Both the position numbers and the translations under genes were made by a program. A stretch of DNA of 63,377 bases from Galbitalea sp036266835 (GTDB lineage: Bacteria; Actinomycetota; Actinomycetes; Actinomycetales; Microbacteriaceae), in assembly GCA_036266835.1 (NCBI GenBank), contig DATAXD010000043.1:1-63377 (forward strand), written 5' to 3'. The notes beneath the pieces are model-generated. The model made no database searches, was not told the DNA's origin, and worked only from the letters and a program-made list of their open reading frames with translations. Below are positions 17,508 to 25,149 of the stretch, piece by piece. Position 1 is the first letter of the stretch. Every line of letters begins with the position of its first letter.

Positions 17508-18971
17508 CTAATGTGCGCTCGGCTCGGTTTCGATCTCGCTACGGTCGCCCGACCACAGGGTGTGGAAGATACCGGGCTTGTCGATGCGCTGGTAGGTGTG
17601 TGCGCCGAAGAAGTCGCGCTGGCCCTGGATGAGAGCGGCGGGCAGTCGCGCGGCGCGGATGCCGTCGTAGTAGGCGAGCGACGAAGAGAATGCGGGCGTC
17701 GGGATGCCCGCCATCGCCGCGTGTGCGACAACGGTTCGCCATGAGTCCTGCGCGCCCTCGATCGCCGCCTTGAAGTAGGGAGCCGTCAGCAGCGCGACGA
17801 GTTCCGGGTTCTCGGCGTAGGCATCCGTGATCCGGTTCAGGAATTGTGCGCGGATGATGCATCCGCCGCGCCAGATCTTCGCGATGTCGCCCTTGTGGAT
17901 GTCCCAGTTGTATTCCTCGGCGCCGGCCACGATCGCGTCGAAGCCCTGGCTGTAGGCAATCATTTTCGACGCGTACAGCGCGCGCCGCACATCCTCGACG
18001 AAAGCGTCGCGGTCTTCGACCTTCCACGGATTCTTCGGCCCGGGCAGGTCTGCCGCCACCGCCCGCTGCTTCGGCTTCGACGAGAGCGCCCGCGCGAACA
18101 CCGCCTCCGCTATACCCGACACGGGAATGCCAAGACCCAGCGCGTTCTGCACCGTCCAAACCCCGGTGCCCTTCGACCCGGCCTGGTCGAGGATCACGTC
18201 CACGAGCGGCTTGCCCGTCGTCGCATCCACCTGGCGCAGCACCTCGGCCGTGATCTCGATCAGGTACGACTCGAGTTCGCCCTTGTTCCACTCCGTGAAG
18301 ATGTCGGCGATCTCCGCCGGACTCGCGCCGGTGCCGTGACGGATCAGGTCGTACGCCTCCGCGATCAGCTGCATGTCTGCGTATTCGATGCCGTTGTGGA
18401 TCATCTTGACGAAGTGACCCGCTCCGTCGGTGCCGACGTGCGTCACGCACGGCTCGCCCTCCGCGATCGCCGCGATGGACTCGAGGATGGGCCCGAGCTT
18501 CTCGTACGCCTCGACCGATCCGCCTGGCATGAGCGACGGCCCCTTGAGTGCGCCCTCCTCACCGCCGGATACGCCCATTCCGACGAAGTTCAGGCCCTTC
18601 TCGCGCGCAGTCTTCTCGCGACGGATGGTGTCGGTGAACAGCGAGTTGCCGCCATCGATGATGATGTCGCCGGGCTCGAACAGCTCGGAGAGCTCGTCGA
18701 TGACCGCATCCGTTCCCGCGCCGGCCTGCACCATGATGAGTGCGGCGCGCGGCTGTTCGAGCGATGCGACGAAGTCCTTGATGTCTTCGGATGCCACAAA
18801 GCCGGCGTCCGGATGATCGGCCATCAGCGTCTGCGTCTTGCTGAAGGTGCGGTTGTAGACGGCGACCGTGTTGCCTTCTCGCGAGGCCAGGTTGCGTGCG
18901 AGGTTCGATCCCATGACGGCCAGCCCGACGACTCCGATGTTGGCAGTGGCTTTGCTGGACTTCTCAGGCAT
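17508..18971 (-). CDS. gnd: 6-phosphogluconate dehydrogenase, decarboxylating
   Basis: Oxidises 6-phosphogluconate to ribulose 5-phosphate with NADP in the pentose phosphate pathway. The N-terminal Rossmann fold shows VVGLAVMGSNLARN, then the substrate motif VGMGVSGGEEGALKGPS and the catalytic region HFVKMIHNGIEYADMQ. The helical C-terminal domain has LDQAGSKGTGVWT and ends with the QRDFFGAHTYQRID clasp. The 487 residues match the long dimeric type. Its ATG at 18971 has GAGGAG seven bases upstream, and that site is buried in a stem (18979-19026). The membrane gene at 16776-17498 follows closely. Confidence 0.95.
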   Translation of the reverse strand: MPEKSSKATANIGVVGLAVMGSNLARNLASREGNTVAVYNRTFSKTQTLMADHPDAGFVASEDIKDFVASLEQPRAALIMVQAGAGTDAVIDELSELFEPGDIIIDGGNSLFTDTIRREKTAREKGLNFVGMGVSGGEEGALKGPSLMPGGSVEAYEKLGPILESIAAIAEGEPCVTHVGTDGAGHFVKMIHNGIEYADMQLIAEAYDLIRHGTGASPAEIADIFTEWNKGELESYLIEITAEVLRQVDATTGKPLVDVILDQAGSKGTGVWTVQNALGLGIPVSGIAEAVFARALSSKPKQRAVAADLPGPKNPWKVEDRDAFVEDVRRALYASKMIAYSQGFDAIVAGAEEYNWDIHKGDIAKIWRGGCIIRAQFLNRITDAYAENPELVALLTAPYFKAAIEGAQDSWRTVVAHAAMAGIPTPAFSSSLAYYDGIRAARLPAALIQGQRDFFGAHTYQRIDKPGIFHTLWSGDRSEIETEPSAH

Positions 18972-18978
18972 GGGAAAA

Positions 18979-19026
18979 CTCCTCGGAGAGTGGATGGCTC
19001 ATTAAGCCTACCCACTCCCCGAGGAG
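18979..19026 (-). promoter_or_regulatory. Hairpin covering the gnd ribosome binding site
   Basis: On the minus strand the 15 bases at 19026-19012 pair with those at 18993-18979, with one G-U wobble. An inner four-base stem (GGCT/AGCC) closes the loop. The 3' arm ends in GAGGAG, the only ribosome site of gnd, seven bases before its ATG. Four Ts follow the stem, so it could also be the terminator of the upstream uxaC gene, or a DNA operator if transcription starts inside it. Confidence 0.65.
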
Positions 19027-19072
19027 CCCAATTCGGGGCGAACCGACGAACGGCCGCCAGTTTCTGCTCCTG

Positions 19073-19165
19073 CCGATGCGTTGTGCAGGAGCTTCGTGGC
19101 GCCGGCCGCGTCACTCCGCTGCCGCCGATCCCCACGACGCCGGAAACTCCTGCACAACGCATCGG
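19073..19165. repeat. 93-bp intergenic palindromic element
   Basis: Perfect 19-base arms, CCGATGCGTTGTGCAGGAG (19073-19091) and its complement (19147-19165), enclose 55 GC-rich bases. It lies between the 3' end of uxaC and the gnd leader. Size and the inner GCAGGA word match the element at 8501-8592. It may be a REP-like element or a long terminator-like structure. Confidence 0.65.
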
Positions 19166-19183
19166 CCGGGGGAGAGGCGGCGG

Positions 19184-20605
19184 CTATTCGGCCCCGAGGT
19201 ACTTCTCCAGCTTGAAGGTGCGGGCGGGGATATCGGCGACGAGCTCGGTCGCGATGGTTGCGGCCTCGTCCTCGTCGAGTTGGTGGGTCGTCACGAGACC
19301 GGCCAGGAATGAGGCATCCGCTCTCCGCGACATGTCGTGTCTCGCCGGGATCGAGCAGAAGGCGCGGGTGTCGTCGATGAAGCCGCTGGTCTTGGCGAAG
19401 CCCGCCGAGTCGGTAATCGCCGCGCGATAGCGGCCGATTGCGGCGGGGCTATCGAGAAACCACCATGGCGCGCCGGCGTAGACGCTCGGATAGAAGCCGG
19501 CGAGTGGGCCGATCTCCCGCGGAAACGCCGACTCATCAACGGTGAACAGGACGAGGTGGAGATTCGGATGCGTTCCAAAGTCGCGCAGCAGCGGCTGGAG
19601 CGGACGCGTGAAGTGCGTGACATCGGGAAGGTCGTGTCCGGTGTCTGGTCCGTATTTCTCGAGTGTCGGGCGGTGGTGGTTGCGGATGACGCCCGGATGC
19701 AGCTGCATCACCAGGCCGTCCTGGGTGGACAGCTCGGCGAACCGGTAAAGCAGGTTTCGGCGGTATGCGGTCGCGTCGCCTTCGGTCACCGATCCGTTGA
19801 GCCCGCTCGCGTGGATGCGCTCGGCGTCCGCCGAATCCAGCGGTTCGCTTCCGGCATCCGGAACGCCGGAATCGGTCGAGGTCGCGCCGTGCTCAATGAA
19901 GTATCGGCGCCGTTCGCGCAGCGCGTCGAGCAGGCCGGCGTACGTGCCGCAGTCGATGCCGCTCGCCGCGGACAGCTCGTCGAGCGCGCCCCGCCATGCG
20001 GGAAGCGCCGGACTCATGTACCGGTCGGCTCGCAGTGTCGGGATGACGTGCCCGGCGAATGTCGGATCATCACGCAGCGCGCGGTGCGCGGTCAGGTCGT
20101 CGGCAGGGTCATCCGTCGTTGCGAGCACCCGGATGCCGAACCGCTCGAACAGCGAACGCGGACGGAATTCGGGTGCCGCTAGCTTCTCGGCAATGAGATC
20201 GTAAGCATCCGATTTTGCTATGTCCAATCCGCCGAACGTTTGCGTGAACTGATAATCCATCCAGTACCGCACTGGCGTGCCGGCGAACAGGTGCCAGCGT
20301 GAGAACAGCTCCTTCCAGATCTCGCGCGGGTCGGCGGGCGGCCGCAGTCGGTCCAGCGAGACGCCGTTCGCATGCAGCAGACGCGTGACGTAGTGGTCGG
20401 GCGTGATCAGCAGCGCGGCCGGGTCAGGGAACTGCTCGTTGTCCGCGAGCAGGCGAGCATCCACGTGGCCGTGCGGCGAGAGGATCGGCGCCGTCTCGAC
20501 CCGCTCGTACAGGCGACGAGCCACTTCGCGAGTCGCGGGATCAGCCGGAAACAACCGGTCGGGATTGAGGGTCACGAGCGGACATCCGCGGCGGGTGGCA
20601 TGCAT
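19184..20605 (-). CDS. uxaC: Glucuronate (uronate) isomerase
   Basis: Converts D-glucuronate to D-fructuronate, or galacturonate to tagaturonate. It belongs to the amidohydrolase-like UxaC family. The family opening is present (LNPDRLFPADPATREVARRLY, broken here by a space: then APILSPHGHVDARLL with the metal-binding H-x-H). RYWMDYQF, LVLFTVDES and FYPSVYAGAPWWF follow. I chose the ATG at 20605, giving 473 residues and a 50-base gap to the divergent reductase gene; the frame is open to 20680. With its two divergent neighbours it forms a glucuronate breakdown route. Confidence 0.9.
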   Translation of the reverse strand: MHATRRGCPLVTLNPDRLFPADPATREVARRLYERVETAPILSPHGHVDARLLADNEQFPDPAALLITPDHYVTRLLHANGVSLDRLRPPADPREIWKELFSRWHLFAGTPVRYWMDYQFTQTFGGLDIAKSDAYDLIAEKLAAPEFRPRSLFERFGIRVLATTDDPADDLTAHRALRDDPTFAGHVIPTLRADRYMSPALPAWRGALDELSAASGIDCGTYAGLLDALRERRRYFIEHGATSTDSGVPDAGSEPLDSADAERIHASGLNGSVTEGDATAYRRNLLYRFAELSTQDGLVMQLHPGVIRNHHRPTLEKYGPDTGHDLPDVTHFTRPLQPLLRDFGTHPNLHLVLFTVDESAFPREIGPLAGFYPSVYAGAPWWFLDSPAAIGRYRAAITDSAGFAKTSGFIDDTRAFCSIPARHDMSRRADASFLAGLVTTHQLDEDEAATIATELVADIPARTFKLEKYLGAE

Positions 20606-20655
20606 CAACTGAACCACGTTCGGCACTGCCGCGCACTGGTTTAGAGTCGGTTGCA

Positions 20656-21717
20656 ATGGACTCGTCGCGTCGCGCCCCACGCATAGCCCATGTTGGGCTC
20701 GGGGCGTTCGCGCGCTCGCACCAGGCCTGGTACACGGACGCCGCGAGCGACGACTGGGGGATCGTCGCGGTCACCGGTCGGGTTGGTCCGGAGCTTGCCG
20801 CGCAGGGCTTCCGATATGGGCTGATCGTGCGCGGGCCGGAGTCCGACACCGCAGCCGTCATCGACAGCGTCGTGGGATTGGACGCGGACGCCATTGCGAA
20901 TCCGGAGGTCGCCGTCGTGACGGTCACCGTGACCGAGGCGGGCTACGTCGCGGGCGCTCGTCCTCCGGTGCTGCTCACCGACGGGCTCGAGGCTCGGCGC
21001 GTCGCTGGCGGGGGAGCGATTGCGATTGTGCCGTGCGACAACCTGCCGTCGAACGGCATGGCGGTCCGGGATGCGGTGCTTGCCGTCGCCGCACCCGAGC
21101 TGGCCAGCTGGATCGACGACAACGTCTCGTTCGTCTCGACGATGGTCGACCGCATCACGCCGGCCACGACATCCGCGGATGTCGCGATCGCCGAAGAGCT
21201 GCTCGGTTGGCACGACGCGGTGCCGGTAGTCACCGAGCCATTCACCGAGTGGGTGCTGCAGGGAGACTTCCCGGCGGGCCGCCCCGAGTGGGAGGTCGCC
21301 GGCGCACGGTTTGTCGACGACGTCAAGCCGTACGAGCAGCGCAAGCTGTGGATGCTGAACGCCGCGCACTCGCTGCTCGCCTACCGCGGGCTGGAGCGCG
21401 GGCACGAGACCGTCTTCGACGCGTTCGCCGACGCGACCCTCGCCGCCGAGGTCGCGCAGCTCTGGGACGAAGCGCGCCCCGTGCTCACGATGGACGCGCA
21501 GGAACTGGATGCCTGGCTCGCGGCCCTGCGCATCCGCTGGCAGAATCCGCGAATCGAGCACAGGCTTGAGCAGATCGCTCTGGGCGGCGAGCAGAAGATT
21601 CCCGCGCGCATCGATTCGGTGATCCGAGAACGCGAACGGGCCGGGCTCTCGCCGGGCACAGCAGAGCTCGACACGATCGACGCATATAAGAGGTACAGGA
21701 AGGCGCACACACAGTGA
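20656..21717 (+). CDS. uxuB: Mannitol dehydrogenase family protein, probably fructuronate reductase
   Basis: A polyol-specific long-chain dehydrogenase. The N-terminal Rossmann motif is HVGLGAFARSHQAWY, then IVPCDNLPSNG, and the catalytic lysine region is KPYEQRKLWMLNAAHSLLAY, the K-x5-N-x2-H pattern of the family. At 353 residues it is shorter than E. coli UxuB (about 480), but such short forms occur in actinobacteria. Flanked by uxaC and a mannonate dehydratase, its most likely reaction is D-fructuronate to D-mannonate with NADH. It overlaps the next gene by four bases. Confidence 0.82.
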   Translation: MDSSRRAPRIAHVGLGAFARSHQAWYTDAASDDWGIVAVTGRVGPELAAQGFRYGLIVRGPESDTAAVIDSVVGLDADAIANPEVAVVTVTVTEAGYVAGARPPVLLTDGLEARRVAGGGAIAIVPCDNLPSNGMAVRDAVLAVAAPELASWIDDNVSFVSTMVDRITPATTSADVAIAEELLGWHDAVPVVTEPFTEWVLQGDFPAGRPEWEVAGARFVDDVKPYEQRKLWMLNAAHSLLAYRGLERGHETVFDAFADATLAAEVAQLWDEARPVLTMDAQELDAWLAALRIRWQNPRIEHRLEQIALGGEQKIPARIDSVIRERERAGLSPGTAELDTIDAYKRYRKAHTQ

Positions 21718-22952
21718 AAATCGAGTCCGCCGAGGTCATCGTCACGAGCCCCGACCGCAACTTCGTGACCCTCAAGCTCACCACCGACGACGGCCTGACC
21801 GGCCTGGGGGATGCGACGCTGAACGGGCGCGAGCTCGCGGTCGTCAGCTACCTGCGCGATCACGTCGTACCTCTTCTTATTGGGCGCGATGCGCACCAGA
21901 TCGAGGACACCTGGCAATTTCTGTACCGCAGCGCATACTGGCGGCGCGGTCCGGTGACGATGGCGGCGATCGCGGCGGTGGATGTTGCGCTCTGGGACAT
22001 CAAGGCGAAGGCCGCCGGGATGCCGCTGTACCAACTGCTCGGAGGCGCATCCCGCACGGGCCTTCTTGCGTACGGCCACGCATCCGGCAAGGACATTCCG
22101 GAACTGTTCGATTCGGTGCGCGCGCACCTCGAGCAGGGCTACAAGGCGGTGCGCATCCAGACCGGCGTTCCGGGGCTACGCGCGATCTATGGCGTCGCAT
22201 CCAATGTCACAACCGCGGGCAACAAGGGCAAGCGCTACGACCACGAGCCCGCACAGCGCGCGCCCCTCCCGGCCGAAGAGGACTGGGACACCCGTGCGTA
22301 CCTGACCCATCTGCCCGGAGTATTCGAGGCGGTCCGCGCCGAATTCGGGCCCGATCTTCCCCTCCTGCACGACGGGCACCACCGGATGACTCCCATCCAG
22401 GCCGCTCGCCTCGGCAAGTCGCTTGAACCGTACGACCTGTTCTGGCTCGAGGATTGCACGCCCGCCGAGAACCAGGCGGCGCTTCGACTCGTTCGCCAGC
22501 ACACCACGACGCCACTCGCGATCGGCGAGATCTTCAACACCGTGTGGGACTACCAGGCCCTCATCACCGAGCAGCTCATCGATTACGTCCGCAGCGCGGT
22601 CACTCACACCGGAGGCATCACCGCGCTGCGCAAGATCCTCGATTTCGCGGCGCAGTATCAGATCAAGTCGGGGATGCACGGACCCACCGACATCTCGCCG
22701 GTGGGCATGGCGGCGGCGATGCACCTCGGCCTAGCCATCCACAACTTCGGAATCCAGGAGTACATGAAGCACGGCGCGCTGACGGATGCCGTGTTCCAGC
22801 AGTCCTTCACGTTCGAAGGCGGGATGCTGCATCCGGGTGACCAACCCGGTCTGGGGGTCTCACTCGACGTCGACGAGGCGGGCAAATTCCCCTACCAAAC
22901 TGCGTACCTGCCCTACAACCGCTTCGCCGACGGTACCGTTCACGACTGGTAG
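21714..22952 (+). CDS. manD: D-mannonate dehydratase, enolase superfamily (ManD-like)
   Basis: Dehydrates D-mannonate to 2-keto-3-deoxygluconate. It is an enolase-superfamily protein (412 residues): GLTGLGDATLNGRELAVVSYL opens the capping domain with AYWRRGPVTMAAIAAVDVALW, and the barrel carries LLHDGHHRMTP, the metal ligands in WLEDCTPAENQ and AIGEIFNT, and MHGPTDISPVG. These match the ManD/RspA group rather than the unrelated UxuA type. GTG at 21714 overlaps the reductase stop. No 2-keto-3-deoxygluconate kinase or aldolase is in the window. Confidence 0.88.
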   Translation: MKIESAEVIVTSPDRNFVTLKLTTDDGLTGLGDATLNGRELAVVSYLRDHVVPLLIGRDAHQIEDTWQFLYRSAYWRRGPVTMAAIAAVDVALWDIKAKAAGMPLYQLLGGASRTGLLAYGHASGKDIPELFDSVRAHLEQGYKAVRIQTGVPGLRAIYGVASNVTTAGNKGKRYDHEPAQRAPLPAEEDWDTRAYLTHLPGVFEAVRAEFGPDLPLLHDGHHRMTPIQAARLGKSLEPYDLFWLEDCTPAENQAALRLVRQHTTTPLAIGEIFNTVWDYQALITEQLIDYVRSAVTHTGGITALRKILDFAAQYQIKSGMHGPTDISPVGMAAAMHLGLAIHNFGIQEYMKHGALTDAVFQQSFTFEGGMLHPGDQPGLGVSLDVDEAGKFPYQTAYLPYNRFADGTVHDW

Positions 22953-22979
22953 CCGCCCGCTCTCCTTATTCAGGAGGGT

Positions 22980-23091
22980 GCTCTCCTAATTCAGGAGTGT
23001 GTGTGACTGATGTGACGGATGATGCAGAAGTCTCCTGAGTCGTGCACAATTTCGGATTCGCGTGCAGTCACCTCCTGAATTAGGAGAGCAG
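22980..23091. repeat. 112-bp intergenic palindromic element with internal copy
   Basis: Perfect 19-base arms TGCTCTCCTAATTCAGGAG (22980-22998) and complement (23073-23091) surround 74 bases. A near copy of the arm, CTCTCCTTATTCAGGAG, lies just before it at 22961-22977. It occupies the first part of the 330-base gap between manD and rplY. The CAGGAG word at the arm end recalls the elements at 8501 and 19073. The rest of the gap holds the rplY leader. Confidence 0.65.
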
Positions 23092-23213
23092 AACTGGGAG
23101 CAGCCGGAGACTGGTAAGCTCTACGGGTACTTCGGCGAGGGATGCCCCTGGGGCTCCGTGATCGACGCGGTGGGATGCTTTACGGCTGATCCTCACGCTG
23201 ACATGCGTTCGAG

Positions 23214-23242
23214 TTGACACACACAGACAGTGCTCGTAGCAC
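23214..23242 (+). promoter_or_regulatory. Putative rplY promoter
   Basis: TTGACA (23214-23219) and TAGCAC (23237-23242) are 17 bases apart, 41 bases before the rplY start. A small inverted repeat GTGCT-CGT-AGCAC spans the -10 region. The -35 is consensus, the -10 weak. Confidence 0.4.
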
Positions 23243-23282
23243 GCAACATCTGGGCCGGCAGGTCCCGCAAGGAGAAACAAAC

Positions 23283-23939
23283 ATGGCTGACGACAACAAG
23301 CTCACCGCGGAACCCCGCACGAGCTTCGGCAAGGGCGCCGCGCGCAAGATCCGCGCTACCGGCAAGATCCCGGCCGTCATCTACGGACACGGCACCGACC
23401 CCCAGCACATCGCGCTTCCGAGCCACGAGGTGGGCCTGATCCTGCGCAAGGCGAACGCCGTGCTCGACCTCGACATCAACGGCAAGAGCCAGCTGGCCCT
23501 GGTCAAGGATGTGCAGAAGGATCCGGTCAAGCAGATCATCGAGCACCTCGACCTGGTCGTCGTCCGCAAGGGCGAGAAGGTCACGGTCGATGTGCCGGTT
23601 CACGTCGAGGGCGAGGCTGCTCCCGGAACGCGCGTCCTGCAGGATGCCAACACGCTGTCGGTCGAGGCCGAGGCAACCCACATCCCCGAGCGTCTCTTCG
23701 TGAACATCGAGGGACTCGGCGAAGGCACGCACATCGTCGCCAGCCAGGTCGAGCTGCCCGAGGGTTCCACTCTCGTTTCTGACCCCGACCTCCTCGTCGT
23801 CGGCATTACCGGTGCCGTCGCCGCCGACCTGGGCGAAGAGCCCGAGAGCGAAGAGGCCGAGGCTGTCGCCGAGACCGAGGCGGCCGCGGACGATGCCGCC
23901 GCCGAGTCTGAGGCGATCGCGGAGGTGTCGGCGGAGTAG
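23283..23939 (+). CDS. rplY: 50S ribosomal protein L25 / general stress protein Ctc
   Basis: Binds 5S rRNA. The N-terminal L25 domain (about residues 1-95) shows EPRTSFGKGAARKIRATGKIPAVIYGHG. The longer Ctc/TL5-type C-terminal beta domain follows (VPVHVEGEAAPGTRV, then EVEATHIPERLFV-like strands). The protein ends in an acidic, alanine-rich tail of about 35 residues, usual in actinobacteria. ATG at 23283 is fixed by AAGGAG upstream; the total is 218 residues. It is followed closely by pth, as in many genomes. Confidence 0.95.
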   Translation: MADDNKLTAEPRTSFGKGAARKIRATGKIPAVIYGHGTDPQHIALPSHEVGLILRKANAVLDLDINGKSQLALVKDVQKDPVKQIIEHLDLVVVRKGEKVTVDVPVHVEGEAAPGTRVLQDANTLSVEAEATHIPERLFVNIEGLGEGTHIVASQVELPEGSTLVSDPDLLVVGITGAVAADLGEEPESEEAEAVAETEAAADDAAAESEAIAEVSAE

Positions 23940-23957
23940 TTCGCCGACCGACTCGCC

Positions 23958-24575
23958 GTGGCGATTTTTGGCCGAAAGGCGCCAGTGGACTTGCGCCAGT
24001 GGCTCGTCGTTGGGCTCGGCAATCCCGGGCCCGGCTACGCCGGCAATCGACACAACGTCGGGCAGATGGTCGTGTCCGAAGTGGCGTCGAGGCTCGGGGT
24101 GACCTTCAAGGCGGGACGCGGCAACGCATTCGTCGCGGAAGGACGCCTGGCCGGCGCCGAGGGGCAGAGCAGCCGGCTCGTGCTCGCGAAGCCTCTGAGC
24201 TTCATGAACCTGTCCGGCGGTCCGACCTCGTCGCTGATGAAGTACTTCAAGGTCGACGTGTCGCGACTCATCGTCGTGCACGACGAGCTCGACATCCCCT
24301 TCGACGACGTGCGCCTGAAGCTCGGCGGCGGCAACGGCGGGCACAACGGCATCCGCGACATTGCGGCTGCGCTTGGCACGCCGGAGTTCATCCGGGTGCG
24401 GGTGGGCATCGGACGCCCGCCTGGACGTCAGGATGCCGCCGCGTTTGTGCTCAAAGACTTCGCCAGCTCGGAGCGAGCAACCCTGCCGAGCATCATTTCG
24501 GATGCGGCGGATGCGGTCGAACTGATCGTCACCGAGGGACTAACTGCGGCCCAGCTGAAGTTCCACACGAAGTAG
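23958..24575 (+). CDS. pth: Peptidyl-tRNA hydrolase
   Basis: Recycles peptidyl-tRNA dropped from ribosomes. The family signatures are VVGLGNPGPGYAGNRHNVG with the catalytic histidine, PLSFMNLSGGP, VVHDELDIPFDDVRLKLGGG with the catalytic aspartate, and GHNGIRDI. GTG at 23958 gives 205 residues, including a short N-terminal extension before the first strand. It is 18 bases after rplY. Confidence 0.96.
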   Translation: MAIFGRKAPVDLRQWLVVGLGNPGPGYAGNRHNVGQMVVSEVASRLGVTFKAGRGNAFVAEGRLAGAEGQSSRLVLAKPLSFMNLSGGPTSSLMKYFKVDVSRLIVVHDELDIPFDDVRLKLGGGNGGHNGIRDIAAALGTPEFIRVRVGIGRPPGRQDAAAFVLKDFASSERATLPSIISDAADAVELIVTEGLTAAQLKFHTK

Positions 24576-24583
24576 CGCGGCCC

Positions 24584-25048
24584 CTACCACTCCGACTGGT
24601 ACCCGTTGCGCGTCAGCCACGTGCGAGCGCTGAACGACATCCGCGCCGCTCCCGACAGGTGGGCGTCAAACACATCCGCGACCCCGTCGCGCGGCACGAT
24701 GATCCGGTCGGCGACGTTCGAGACGATCTCTCGACCGCAGCGAGCGAGCATCCGCGCAAGCTGTTCCGGGAGCATCCGGTGATCCACCGGAGCCAGCTGC
24801 TGCGCCTCGCCGATCTTGTAGACGCTGCCATCGCTGATGTTCAGTTCGAGATACCGATACATCCACACGTCGCCGTCGGCCCAGAGCGCGATTCGGCGAA
24901 GCGGGCAAGGGAAAAGGAAGAGCCCGTGCTCGAAGTCGAGCTCCAGCGATCCTGGCAGAACGGCCGGAGCGAGCGATCCGTCAACGTCATGAACGAGGAG
25001 GCTGAGAGCGAAGAAACGGGCTCGGGTCTGCTCGCTGATCGCGTACAC
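24584..25048 (-). CDS. Hypothetical protein, convergent with pth
   Basis: A 154-residue protein starting with GTG at 25048. It has no signal peptide or membrane segment. The composition is ordinary, with a beta-rich centre (ALWADGDVWMYRYLELNIS) and a C-terminus rich in arginine and alanine (VFDAHLSGAARMSFSART). I do not recognise it. It converges with pth eight bases away and has the codon style of its neighbours, so it is probably real. Confidence 0.55.
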   Translation of the reverse strand: MYAISEQTRARFFALSLLVHDVDGSLAPAVLPGSLELDFEHGLFLFPCPLRRIALWADGDVWMYRYLELNISDGSVYKIGEAQQLAPVDHRMLPEQLARMLARCGREIVSNVADRIIVPRDGVADVFDAHLSGAARMSFSARTWLTRNGYQSEW

Positions 25049-25149
25049 GGCACTACATTATCTGCTTCGAAGGCCCCCGAATAGGGCACGCCGACGCAAA
25101 TCGCCATTCACATCAAATTATCGGTAGACAGCCCGGTAACGTTGCACGC

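Noticed and set aside
17844..19430. A 528-codon plus-strand frame opposite gnd
   Set aside because: Shadow of gnd; gnd carries all family motifs on the minus strand.
23080..23280. A 66-codon minus-strand frame before rplY
   Set aside because: Covers the rplY leader and promoter, lacks a ribosome site and resembles nothing known.
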